A stretch of DNA of 23,605 nt from Ectocarpus siliculosus (Eukaryota; Sar; Phaeophyceae; Ectocarpales; Ectocarpaceae). The position numbers and the translations under genes were made by a program. Shown here piece after piece: positions 10,174 through 20,756 of the stretch. Position 1 is the first letter of the stretch; every line of letters starts with the position of its first letter. The stretch lies in contig FN648299.1 of NCBI GenBank assembly GCA_000310025.1, positions 289,408 through 313,012 on the forward strand, read 5' to 3'. A model generated the notes under the pieces. The model had not been told where the DNA came from and made no database searches. It worked only from the letters and a program-made list of their open reading frames with translations.

Positions 10174-11033
10174 AATAGTATGTGCTCTTTCTTGGTTGAA
10201 GAGAACTGCAATGGGTTAGACGTTGGTTTTTCCGAGCAGTGCCGACTGCGGTGGGTTTGCTAGTTTTTATTCTCCTGCGCATGGTAGCCAGCGGGGTTTT
10301 CTCTCGCTGTGTTTAATGAGCGTTCGACATGTCGGCGTGTATGGTATGACCTTTGGTGCTGCATCGATGTGTAGAAATTTTACTTCGGTTCAGTTGTTTT
10401 ACTAAAGCACGAATGCGTGCCACAAAAATTGATTCTCCGACGAGTTACCGCAGAATTGCACGTCCGCTGATCTTTAAAAGCGGGATTGGTTACCCTAGGA
10501 TGACGAACAACAACTCGAAGTACTCTAGTACTAGCCTTCGCGGCGAAGCTCGTCTCCCTGATCTGAAGAGTATTGCTTCATGTTGGGTGATCATCACGAG
10601 TGTCTTTGTCCTCTTGAACCTTCGTGAGTTCACGCAGTAGTCTCTTCATGGAACGGGGCGATTGTTTCTTGCCCTCTATCCCCCCGATGGCGTCGTACCC
10701 AAGCGTTTGGTGGTGGCGCCGCCCTAGGGCTGTTGCATGGTATCAACCTGCTTTGCACAAATGTGCTTGGTCGTCTAGGTCGTCCGGATTTGGTTGTTGG
10801 AGTCTTGCAACGGGCGGTGTGTGAAAGCATATCTGTCTCCTTCTGGACTCCGGGGGTGGGTTTGACTGTCCCGCTAGTATCCGAAAATTGTTATGCGGGT
10901 CTTTGTGGGGAGCGCGGGGTAGGCGGCGCGGCTTGTTGGTCAATACGGTAGACACACGTTTGAGGCACGCCTGGGGCCGATATTGGGGAACGCGTGCACG
11001 AGTTGTAGGACTCATCTCCACGTGGAGTCGATT
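10174..11033. other. Gene-free spacer between the two converging genes
   Basis: No supported gene. A 95-codon + frame ending at 10640 and a hydrophobic + frame around 10715-10951 are open, but they lack a convincing start, splice context or family resemblance. Confidence 0.5.
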
Positions 11034-12030
11034 TTGTGCACGCGGCTGCTTCATGTTTTAAATTGTTCGTGGTCTGTATATGTTCTCGGTGTAAATTGAA
11101 GTTCGCATTTTCTTCTTTCATCACCCGAGATTCGCTCTGCAGCGTGACGGTCATGACCGCTTGTGACTTTAACAACGCCAACACCAACCACAACTACATG
11201 AATTTGTGAGCACACACATACGTCCCCAAGCGTATGGATTTTGGCCTTCGGCATGGCATGGCTTACTGCGATTGATTCCGGAAGGAAAGTTAAGCTAGAA
11301 CAGTTGTGGCCGCGTTCCCAAGTTTTGCCGCCGTGCGACTACGAAGAGTATCCGCCAGCGATGGAATGGGTTTTCCACTTAACCGTTTGTGCACGGTTGC
11401 TTCATGCTTTTTTTCTCGCGGTCGTCTACCGTGTTCTCGGTTGAATTTCACTTGTCAGCTTGAGTTTGCGTGCGGATATATTCCCGAGATTCACTCTGCA
11501 GCATTCTGCGAGTGTGGCGGCGATGTCTGCCTGGGGTTTTACACAATATCACAACTCCTTTCATAGTGGGCACACACGACGCAGAGATACGTCAGGAAGC
11601 AGGTGCCTGTTGTGGCCTCTTTCCCAAGTTCTGCCATGATGCGACTACGAAGAGCCTCCGCCACCGAGGACATGGGTATTCCACCAACCATTGCGCACGG
11701 CTGCTTCATGCTTGTAATTTAGTGTTCCGGCTGTGTTCTTGTTGAACTTCAACTTCTTATCTCTTTACCACTTGAGCGTGTTTCATCATCCGAGATTCAC
11801 CCCACGGCATTCTACGAGTGTGAGACCAACCACAGCTGCATGGATAACGGGCACATACACACATCACAAAGCGGATACATTTTGGTGTTCAAAATGATAC
11901 TTGCATCTCGCGATTGATTCAAGAAGGAAGGCAAAACTAAAAAATCTGTGTCGCCGCTTCCCCAAGTTCTGCTACCATGCGACTGCGAAGAGCCTCCGCC
12001 AGCGATGGCACGGGTTTTCCACCAACCGTG
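11034..12030. repeat. Three-copy tandem array of the aminotransferase gene's 3' end
   Basis: Three degenerate units of about 350, 305 and 340 bases: 11034-11386, 11387-11692 and 11693-12030. Read on the - strand, each begins with the codons for the end of the aminotransferase and continues into its 3' flank, ending with a CATGAAGCAGCC-like block. The rightmost unit is the real gene end. The others read SGKPIPSLADTLRSRT (unit 1) and VGGIPMSSVAEALRSRI (unit 2), against VGGKPVPSLAEALRSRM in the gene. Confidence 0.85.
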
Positions 12031-14801
12031 GCGGTGTTGTCTGGGGGGCACGGGATGCCTATCTTGGACAAGGCCATCTCCGCACCGCTTCCTCGAGTGA
12101 TCTTGCTTGAATTTTCGATGACGGGTTCGATCTCGGGAACGAGAAGACTGGAGACTGGGGCCACTACTCGCCCGGTTCCTGAGAAACCACGCGAAAATGA
12201 TCGAGTCAGGGCTTGTTGAGACTATTCCGGGCAGCGGTGAATCCGGTCTTCTGTATCAAGACCTACCGAACGCCGTCCGCGGAGTGAATTTCTCGTACCA
12301 CGTGGTCTACCGGAAGAGCGCGAGCACACAAACAAACGCTCTCCGCTCTTCGACACGTGACGCGGGAGACAGGTTCATGTCGTCGATATCACAGCGTCCG
12401 TACTCGCGTCTTCCGCTTATGATGCCCATGATATGTTTCACCTCACACCAGCGTGCACACCCATGCACCTCATGCGCGTACACGAGGGCCGCGGTCGTAC
12501 CCTCCTCTTTTACCTGTCAGGAACGCCTCTCGCCAGCGACCAGCCCTGGAAATATCGGGAGCGTCAAACCGGACTTCGATTCCCTCTTTGTCGCACACCG
12601 AGATCAAGAGTTGGCGCATCCCTCCCAAGAGCACTCCCGATGGCGCTGTGCTCACTGCTCCATCTTCCTCCACGACGAAGAAGTTGGAGGTTAGTCCTGA
12701 TTTGTGCGGGGGGGGTGGTGTTTAGCGCCGGGAGGCGCTCCATACCCTTAGGGTTTGGGATTGTGGGTGAACATTGATCCGTTCGATGGACCACGTCTCG
12801 CGGCAAATGGCGACCATGACGTCAGTGCGGAATCAGGTGGCGAGGCTCGGTAAAGACGAGGCAAGCACCGGGGATTGAGGACGACCTTTGGTTCAGGGAA
12901 CGTTGGAAATGTCCACGCTTGTGACAACCTTCTCACGCCTCAATCGGCGCTGAAAACAAGAGCAGAGTAGCTCAGTCCCAGTGGGCGGTGTGATCATGAT
13001 GAAGTGGTGTACAGTCGAAGGACTTGTGCGCTACGAAGAAACAAACGATAGCAGCATTTCCAGACCTTCTAGAAGGAGTCTCCGAGTAGTCCCCTCAGGT
13101 GAAAACCCGATCTCGGACAGCACTACCTCCTGTGCACCTGTCTGCGAAAAAGGGTCGAACCGGGTGTCAACAAACAACTGGTACAGGGATGATATACCAG
13201 AGACTGTGGGTGAACCGGCAATTTGCGAGCAACCCTGTGAAGTGAAACCCAGCAAGACTGCTACCTTCAAAAGCATCAAAAAACCTTTTGCTGCGAATGA
13301 GTCTCCGAGGCTCGGTCTTGTGAGGTGCCACGGCCAGGTGCAGTCAAGAAAAAGATATACCACGTACCAACAGCAAGACACATGCCATGCACGCACATCA
13401 CTGCAGAGACTTCGAGCCGCACAAAGAGATCACACGAGACAAGCTCTAGCACCGGGCGCCGCGTCTGCACCATGAAGAGCGCCCCCGCCTCACCTACTTG
13501 GGTGAATTGTTGGGGTGCTCTGTGTCAACTAGCTTACCGTTCAGATAGCACGTAACACCCACACGTTTCTAATTCGCCACTCCACAAAAAAAAACCTTAC
13601 CTGAGCTTTGAGCTCTTCCAGTCGTTTCCTATCTCGCAACCAGCTCGAGTGCTTCGCTTTTGGCAACGATCTCCCCGATCCGGCAATGAGCACCTTCACT
13701 CCCGCGGGCCTTCCATCCACCGGGGGCGTGGGCAAAGGCCAGGCATGCGCCATAATGCATATTTCACGGTCTTTCGTCGGTCTGGCTGCCCCTTTTCGTG
13801 GACGTTTCGACGTTCTGGTACCCGTGAAGGCTGTCGTTCCTCCGGGTTGGTCATCGTCTGACAAGCCCTCGCCTGCGTCTTCTTTGCCAAGCCTGCGGCG
13901 GTGCGTGTACAAGACTGTCGTCATGCACTCTGGGCAGCCGCCGCCAGCGTTCTCTGGTATAGCCGGCACACAAAATCAGTCGATAGCAGAGGTCAGAGCC
14001 GCGACGCCGGCTCTTGCCGGAAGAAGGCGGTGAGCGAGGAGCTACGGAGGATTTCATAAAAAGTACCAGGCTTTTCGTGCTGGTACGGTCTGTTTTTCTC
14101 TACGGGAAACGGCCTAGGCACCTACCTGGTTTTTCTACAACGTAAATACCTTCTCGAAACGATTCGGTCACCCGAGCGATGGTCTCCACCGTCTCCTGTT
14201 CCAGCGATTGCCGACCTTGCGCCCTAGCCGCGGGTCCAAAACCGGTGGCTTGAGAAGACTGCCAGAGCCTGTCCAGATGAAACGGCAGCATGGCCACCGA
14301 CCGATGGTCGACCGTCCTCAGGCACGTGTACGGGCCTGCGAATAGGAAAAGAGTGAGTGTTATCGCGCCATACGCAGCCGACGACCTTCAAATCGCAGCT
14401 GATCATCAGGTAAGTTGTGCCCGAGGTCTGACTCGCAGAGACGTTCCTCAAGATACAACGACATATGCTGTAGTAGTTCATTAGCAGTCGTCATCACCCC
14501 TGTTAAAACTGCTGACCGCTGTTCATATGTGCACTGTGTGCAGACTCTTTCAACGAAAATAAGGGGTTGTTGGTGCATGATGTCGCGTTTTGTGACGCGG
14601 TTTGCATACGATATTATCGCACGCAGAGTAGCGGCTATTTCGTGCCTCGAAACAGGAATCATTCAGCTGCATTGTGCATGTACCTGGAGGATTGGCAAGA
14701 AGAAACTCTTGCGGTGAAGAAAGAGGGCCTCCTGCAGGACATCGACGGACCTCGGGCTCGCCGCATGTCGCCCACACGCTTGTTGCGGTCGTGCTGGACA
14801 T
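11937..14801 (-). CDS. Class IV aminotransferase (PLP fold-type IV), 6 exons
   Basis: A pyridoxal-phosphate enzyme of the branched-chain aminotransferase / D-amino-acid aminotransferase / aminodeoxychorismate lyase superfamily. The exact substrate cannot be read from sequence. Exons on the - strand: 14801-14684, 14335-14126, 13953-13601, 13141-13066, 12696-12514, 12178-11937, with phases 1,1,0,1,1. They sum to 1,182 bases, 393 residues plus TAG. Family landmarks in order: PYTCLRT then FHLDRLWQSS (about residues 41-65); MAHAWPLPTPP; AKHSSWLRDRKRLEELK, whose first Lys (about 210) is the likely PLP lysine; LLEGLTSNFFVV (about 250-261); and the EAFLTGTGRVVAPV loop. The start is the only ATG in an otherwise open upstream frame. 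Exon 3 could instead begin at 13929, eight codons shorter. A low-complexity basic insert follows MTTVLY. No clear targeting peptide. The gene converges on the coiled-coil gene. Confidence 0.88.
12179..12513 (-). other. Intron 5 of the aminotransferase gene
   Basis: Donor ACAG|GTAAAA, acceptor GTTTCTCAG|GA, phase 1. No internal feature is seen. Confidence 0.75.
12697..13065 (-). other. Intron 4 of the aminotransferase gene
   Basis: Donor GAAG|GTCTGG is weak. It is supported because joining it to AATCAG|GA rebuilds the conserved EGLTSNFFVV motif in phase 1. Nothing else is seen in it. Confidence 0.75.
13142..13600 (-). other. Intron 3 of the aminotransferase gene
   Basis: Donor CAG|GTAAGG followed by a T run; acceptor TTTTTCGCAG|ACA, phase 0. 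The join gives ELKAQTGAQEVVLSE, the expected family order. No gene is seen inside. Confidence 0.8.
14336..14683 (-). other. Intron 1 of the aminotransferase gene
   Basis: Donor CTCCAG|GTACAT, acceptor CTATTCGCAG|GC, phase 1. The join restores a Gly in PPGPYTCLRT. Strong donor-like GTAAGT strings on the + strand at 14410 and 14942 have no coding context. Confidence 0.75.
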
Positions 14802-15700
14802 TTCCAGCTCGGTACCGCCTCTGTTGTGGTCTGCTTCTGCTGGGCTCACGATAGAAATACAGTTTCTGCAGCAGCAACGGGTTGATAAGCATATTTGCAA
14901 CTCGAGTGGATTTCGCCGTCGGAATCTCTGGGTCGCTGTCGGTAAGTACTGCTGTACGCGTTCCCGGTTCACACGTTTCCCGAGGGGGTCAGCAGACCAC
15001 ACTACAGCAATAGGTTACATTTATGTGGTACGGTTGGGGGGGGGTCGACAACGCCGGTTGATAAACGCCGGTGGCCCTGAGTAGCGCCGGTGAAATTGGT
15101 GGACACAGACTGAATCACCAAGTAGCGCCGTTCCCTCTGAATATCGCGGTCGATGCGCAGGGCACGTACCGGCGCTATTCCCCACACTACTGCTGTACTC
15201 CAAATTGTATGACTAGACTACATTTTGAATCCGCACGAGTGTATTCCGAACTCGCGAGGAAAACACAACGCAGAACAACCGTGTTGTGTCATGCGACCAC
15301 GCCATGCATAGTGATGCCCTGTGTTTCGTCTGCATGGAGAGACATGCCGGGCCTGCACGCACCTAAATCTGCTCCGCTTGAACCCACGAACCCACTCGCT
15401 CGCAGACAGCCCAATGCTGTCAAGATCACGAGCAGGGAACTCGAAACTCTGGCCTTGCAGGAATGCACTTGCAACAAAGCAGCACAATGCCCCTGCGGCA
15501 GACATCACAACCCGCGCAAAGCAGCTTGCGTGGGTGCTTTGTGATGATCCCAACGTGCCGCAACGCCGCAACAAAGAGGTTGGTCGTTGATCGGAGAAAG
15601 GGAGTTCCGCAGGTTCACTGGGCGATTTGGTTCGGGAGTTGGGGACACGTTTCGAAAAGCGGCGTGACGTTGTGACGTCATATGTCACATGGTATTGTGA
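14802..15700. other. Upstream region of the aminotransferase gene
   Basis: It should contain the promoter and 5' leader of the aminotransferase, but I see no defined core-promoter motif. Overlapping open frames exist on both strands (157 codons on +, 156 on -). The - frame contains a hydrophobic stretch at MSAAGALCCFVASAFLQG (ATG at 15503-15505) that resembles a signal peptide, but nothing else supports it as a gene. Confidence 0.4.
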
Positions 15701-17238
15701 TGATTAGGCAGCGAGGTGGGGGGATTATAGAACTGCTCACCAGCCGGGCAGCGGCGGCTACTAGCGGAGAGGCAGTGGCGACCATGGTGGTCGCGGATGT
15801 CATTCTTAATAGTGGAGAGGCGTGAAAGATACTGCTGCAGCTGCTGTGGAAGATGCCGCCAATCAATATGCATGCGCGAATGAGAAAGCTACGCTGTAGA
15901 CATGTGGACTAATGCCTCTCTCGGTTGGTCTAGAAGTGAAAAGCCCTTTGGCGGACCTTCACCTGGCGTGCTTTTCTCGGAAGGAACTTTTTGGTGCGGG
16001 GAGTCTCCTATCCGAAAGACATCCAAAAGATAGTGGCGCGCGGCATTGGCGAAGAATGAACAGACTGGCCGTGAATAAACGGGACCGTTGCGAGCGAGTA
16101 GCGGGGCTGACATCACTGCGCAACTGACCTGGGGAACTACAATGGCCCTTTGCGGATAAAAGAAAACGTCAATATCGGACCAACGCTTACTTTCTTATTT
16201 TCGTCGCCTCTACTGTCGAGCACAACAAGTTGTTGTACAGAGAGAGTTCAGTATAGGATTTACGATTTTTTTTTGTGTAAGAGCTTGTAGCAAGCATAGG
16301 ATTTTAAGACGGTATGTATGTTATTGTGAATTGAGCACCTACTAATACCTGTACTTCACATGAGTCGAAAGTAGGTAGACGGCTCTATTGGTGTAAATAT
16401 CATGCGGCGATTGCCCCCCGCCCCTCTGTCTATGTGTGTGTAGCAAGAAATAGACAACACGTAAACTGCGTCAGCGAGCATTTTCTTCGGCTCCTTTCTC
16501 TGCTGTACCGCTCTCCTTGTTGTTTGGATGGCCTCTGCTGTGGGTCGCCCCTCAGTCGTAGATTTTTCACAGCATTCCTTCTTGATCGATCGCGGCTTCA
16601 AGCGAGAGGAAGAGAGGGCGGGGAACTCTTTCTTGCTGTAGGGCGTGGCCAACGAACCCGTACCGCGCATCGGGAGGGCGAAGGGGAGGAGGTCGGTCGA
16701 TCGCGCTGTCCATCCGAGAAGGGAAAATGCGCCATTTTCACGGGTGCGTGCGGTTCGTTCTGTTTGCACCACATCCCCCCGACCTCTCGGAGAGGTCGGT
16801 TGTTGTTTATGTTATTGTTGTTCTTTTCTTCACATATAAAATCGTTCTGGCCTCCCGTACCTTCTAATATCCTTGCTCTGGACCAACTGACGCGGACGCC
16901 TTCGTGGTCAAAGCCCCCTACTACCCAAACACGGGTGACCAAGGACACATTTAATATGTATTAGCCACTACGGCGGTGTAGGCTCTTGAGAGAGAAAACT
17001 ACTCCACGCACCCGCGCGTAGAACGGACTAGATATACGAAACGCGCTCCTCCAACGACCTGACATCGCGGACCCCTCAATCGAAAACATAAAGCCAAGCG
17101 GCCCGGCACGGCTTGACTTTGCCACCACGTGTACCGATGCACAACCAACCTATTTTATGATACACTGAACCAAACCCCCAGCACCCCCAAGCTACTAGAA
17201 TACCGTGGTACTGCTGTAGACGCGAGCACTCTACACTC
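15701..17238. other. Intergenic stretch without a supported gene
   Basis: Mixed composition, AT-richer around 16180-16350. It contains a perfect 9-bp-arm palindrome at 16779-16799. Open frames on both strands around 16434-16964 look like random GC-rich reading frames. Confidence 0.4.
16779..16799. repeat. Perfect inverted repeat, 9 bp arms, 3 base loop
   Basis: CCGACCTCT and AGAGGTCGG flank CGG, followed by a T-rich stretch. It could form a hairpin in RNA or DNA. No gene ends nearby on the + strand, so a terminator role is not supported. Confidence 0.8.
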
Positions 17239-17504
17239 TTAACCCCTTTGGGTCTAGGCTGGACTGTCAGATTTTTTTTTTTGCGCCAACTTGGCCCCAA
17301 AAAAAAAAAATGAGAGCGAGAGCGAGCGGGAGAGAGAGAAGTGCAGAGAAAGAGACCAGTGTACTGCTGCACACGCAACAGCTATCTCCACCTGTAGGCC
17401 ATGAGAGAAGCCGGCGACAGGGTGGTGGCCACAGACAGGGTCGTAGAAGGGTTGGTGGGTGGTCGCGCTGCGGTCAGTAGGGCAGGTTAGCTGTGTAGCC
17501 TTTG

Positions 17505-18310
17505 AAATGATCAGTCGTCTAGCTGCCTCAACTAGTCTATTTTCGGTATATTGTAAATGATCAGTCCAGAGAGGGCAAAATGATCAGTGAAGACCCATAG
17601 CTGGTATTTGTACTTCTGTACTTCTCTGTTCTCTGTCCCCCCCCGAAATGTGCCCTGCCAACTCTCTAGAGCTCCTGTGTTTTTCAAACAACAAGCACAT
17701 CCACCAGCACACACCTGTACCTCGTGGTTTCCTAGGTTCGGGCGAGGGTGGTATGTGTGGCGCTACGAGTGTGGATGTGTTGCTGATATGTTTTACTCGT
17801 CTACAGCAGTAGTAGTAGTGTTGTTGTAGCGTTCGTTGTAGCTGTTGACACAATGACTGCTGGATCTTGGGAACGATTTTCAAATTGTTGGGAACCACGA
17901 TATCCTCGATATCTGGGCTTCGGCAGGGACTGCAATACCCCTCCCTTTTGCTGTCCTCTGCTCTTTGCAGCAGTGGCTTCCTACGTTCGGGCGAGTGTAT
18001 GTGTGGTGCTTCGAAAGAACACATATATGTATGTATGTATGTACTGTATGCACACACGCGTTCATTGACATGTGCATACGTTGAGAGATTCATGATTTGG
18101 CATTGATTGGCCCCATTCCCATTCCCGTGACCTTGATGTTACCCGCTGTCACTGAAGTCTCTTCATTGGTCAGCCGGTTAGCGTGGATGCTAATAATCTA
18201 GACACACCTACCCTATGGACTTGCCAATATACGGCGCGAAGGGCTGCAGGGCGGCAACTCCACGACTTGCCACTACACCAGCATTTGCAAATGATCAATC
18301 AATGATCAGT
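17505..18310. repeat. Recurrent AAATGATCAGT motif
   Basis: Copies at 17505-17515, 17555-17565 and 17578-17588, and variants at 18289-18299 (AAATGATCAAT) and 18300-18310 (CAATGATCAGT). All have a palindromic TGATCA core and lie inside the candidate element. Confidence 0.7.
17725..18012. repeat. Direct repeat pair about 250 bp apart
   Basis: The 17725-17763 segment (TTTCCTAGGTTCGGGCGAGG, then TATGTGTGGCGCT) recurs at about 17975-18012 with a few differences. Both copies lie inside the candidate element. Confidence 0.75.
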
Positions 18311-18339
18311 GAGAACGCCTGAAGACTCAAAAGGGTTAA

Positions 18340-19077
18340 GTCATACAGAGCTACCACTTAGTATCTACTTCACCACGAGCAGCGCATACTTCTGATTAGT
18401 ACCGCCCAGGGGAGATGCGTAAATATCTTAAAATCTCCCCTTGTCTCTGGTATACACAAACACGAACATAAGAACGCAACCTCCTCCGAAAAGAAAAGTC
18501 TAACTGCACACCTCGCCTACCGAACGGCTGCCGACAAAGACGGGTAAGACATTGAACATCCACCAGTAAATCGAGTTAGCTAATCCAAGCGAACCAACCG
18601 GAAGGCGGCATCCTAAACACGAACCAATAAATAAATCCGCGACAAAATAATCGGCAATTTTTTACCAAAGAGCGCCCGCAAGAAAACAACACTCTAGGCC
18701 TGCTCGCATTCTTCGGCGAAAAGCCTCCGCCGGCATACTGCACCGCCACGAAACCCGACCAGAAGCGGGGCAGACCAGCACAGACACCCTTGGAACGGGC
18801 GATCGTCAGCGCCCAGATGTCGCCGGTCGCGATACAACATGAGGTGACACAAAGAACTTCACCAACAGCCGCAAGCCACAACGACAACACAGGCAGCCGT
18901 CACATCCACGCGGGAAAAGGCACTATTATTTTTTATCAGGCGACGCCAACTGGGTCGGGTGCTGCCATGAAGGGAGACGTCCCCTCACACCCGAACACAA
19001 GAAGGGGACACGCTAGCCTTGGCTGCGAATTTGGAAAAAAACAAAAGACCTCGAAAATCTACCTACCTGACTGACGG
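18340..19077. other. Intergenic stretch with an unsupported GC3-rich open frame
   Basis: A - strand frame at 18576-18890 (104 codons) uses coding-like codons around TGDIWALTIARSKG and QYAGGGFSP. It has no ATG near its start and no recognised family. It could be an isolated exon or a relic. Nothing else is seen. Confidence 0.25.
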
Positions 19078-19198
19078 TCTGACTGTATCTCTGCCTCTGT
19101 CTCTTTCCGTCTCTGTCTGACGCTCTCTCTGGCTGACACTCTCTAGTTGAATGTCTCTCTCTGTTTGACTCTCTCTCTCTCTCTTTGTCTCCGTCCAC
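19078..19198. repeat. CT/CTGT-rich microsatellite
   Basis: About 120 bases are dominated by CTCT and TCTGTCT with interspersed GAC. It has no coding value. Confidence 0.85.
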
Positions 19199-19204
19199 CT
19201 CGCG

Positions 19205-19660
19205 CCCTACCGCCTAGTTATCGGCAGGTGTACCAGCCGTCCCGGATACACCCCGCAACACGGGGTGGAACCCCACCGATGTGGTGTGCAATGTCGCTTT
19301 CCAACAGAAAACGAGGCGTGTGGCCACCACCGATCCCACTGTCATCATCCCCAAGGATACGAAAACCTCTCTTTCCAAGAGGGTGTACTGACTATGCCGA
19401 GGGCCAACTGTACAGAAAAGAGCGGTGGTGCTTTGCAACAAACTACGGCCGCATCCCCACGTTGATTCTGAAGTGCGATGCTGCCCCCCGCTGCAGCGCC
19501 GTTCGCAAGCCGGTCCCGCCGGGAACAGCTCTGTCACCTATCCGACCCCCTCTCCTCTTGTCCACCAGGTGAAGAAACAACGAACGAAATTCGCCGGAAA
19601 TAGGCGACCACCGTCACTCTCTGTCCAGCTATCTAGTAGCCTCCAAAACGGACTCTAGCC
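19205..19660 (+). pseudogene. Possible decayed coding stretch with a frame change
   Basis: One + frame reads TDVVCNVAFQQKTRRVATTD and stops at a TGA near 19388. Immediately beyond, another frame is protein-like (DYAEGQLYRKERWCFATNYG, then IPTLILKC). The change of frame at the stop is what a frameshifted relic would look like. The family is not recognised and no introns can be placed. Confidence 0.2.
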
Positions 19661-20756
19661 GTTACGAATCTCGACCATGTGTGTTTACCCCGCCACTACG
19701 CTTCCCGGCCTACGCTGTACACACAAAGGCGGCGCTGCCCGTGAGCATAGTCTACACAAGTAGGGGAGGGGAGGAGCGTGAATAAAATGAGGGAAATACG
19801 ACAAACCCACCACCGTCGTGTCGGGGCCCTAATCTACAACACCCGAGATCTTCAGCCAAAGCGAGCATTACCCTCCTCCGAAATGCCCTAACCATCCTCC
19901 TGCTCCCCCCCCCCCCCAACAAACTGGGGGCCGAAAGTGTTGGGGAGACCTCCCGCACTTTTGGCCCCAGGACCCCCCCGACCGCTGCGCAAATATTTAC
20001 GTCACCATCGTCGATACAACCCCCCGCGCCGGACCGTTCGTTTCAAACAGACCGGCGGCGAGTCTCGTCGCTCGCTCGCGCAGCGGCGACTCGAAACGGC
20101 GTACACACACGGGGGGGGGGGTTCTAGCGCGATCGAGTTTAGGAGGACGTGGCCCCGCTGGATGGGGACCCTCACCCAGTCGGGCATTGCACTGCTTCGA
20201 GTCTCTTGGCAAACATGCTCATCGCCACCACCTGAAGAAAAAAAAAAATGGCAAGCGACACCGCGACCGAAAACAAAGGGGGATGGGGGTGCTCATGTTT
20301 TGCATGCCTTCGAGAGGACGGAGCACTGCTCCTCCCACAAGACCGATCACCGATGGCCAATCGTTGCGGTGGGGGGTTAGCTTGTTCGGTGGCATGTGCT
20401 ATTGAGCAAACACTGCGACCTGCTGCTGACAGACAGGCGATTGGTCGCGGTCGCGGCCTGACAGCGGGGACCAAAGAGTCAGCTAGGTGGTAAAGCGACG
20501 CGATCTAGAGATAGCAACAACAGCAGCAGTAGCTGGGCACACCCATGACCTCGCGGGACGGCGAGCGAGACCTAGCGCTGTGAGAGAATTCAACAACTCT
20601 CACGTACCCCAGCAGGGGGACACAACACATTCCCATCAACTTTTTCCAACCCGCACGCGGTGGCAGATCCACCAGGCTTATGTGTGTACTGCTGCTGTCA
20701 TGGTTTCGGTCGCCGATGTGCGACCGATACCCCCCAACACGCCCCTCCTTAAGTTT
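19661..20756. other. Intergenic stretch downstream of the kinase
   Basis: No supported gene. It contains C and G homopolymer runs (19909-19917, 20111-20120) and one copy of a dispersed repeat (20291-20360). If the kinase has a further 3' exon, it would lie in the right-hand part of this stretch. Confidence 0.4.
20291..20360. repeat. Dispersed repeat, copy 1
   Basis: CTCATGTTTTGCATGC, then CGAGAGGACGGAGCACTG, then CACAAGACCGATCACCGATG. The same blocks recur in order at 23416-23546 beside the kinase exons. Confidence 0.75.

Larger units (their letters stand above)
17239..18339. mobile_element. Candidate non-autonomous piggyBac-like element (MITE)
   Basis: The left end is TTAACCCCTTTGGGTCT (17239-17255). 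The right end is its imperfect reverse complement, AGACTCAAAAGGGTTAA (18323-18339). TTAA target-site duplications immediately outside CCC.../...GGG tips are the hallmark of piggyBac elements. The 1.1-kb interior has no transposase-like frame, so it would be non-autonomous. It holds T11/A12 homopolymer arms (17272-17310), five TGATCA-cored motifs, a direct repeat (17725-17763 and 17975-18012) and an inverted copy of the repeat in intron 10 of the coiled-coil gene. The terminal repeats are short, so chance is not excluded. Confidence 0.45.

Noticed and set aside
12197-12694. 165-codon + strand open frame
   Set aside because: It lies antisense to aminotransferase exon 5, whose - strand translation carries the family motifs.
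15071-15688. Overlapping 157- and 156-codon frames on both strands, one with a signal-peptide-like stretch
   Set aside because: No homology recognised, no splice or codon evidence, and the two strands cannot both be coding.
16779-16830. Hairpin followed by T-rich sequence as a bacterial-type terminator
   Set aside because: The window is eukaryotic and no gene ends there.
18576-18890. 104-codon - frame with coding-like codon use
   Set aside because: An in-frame stop lies directly upstream and there is no ATG near the start; no family recognised.
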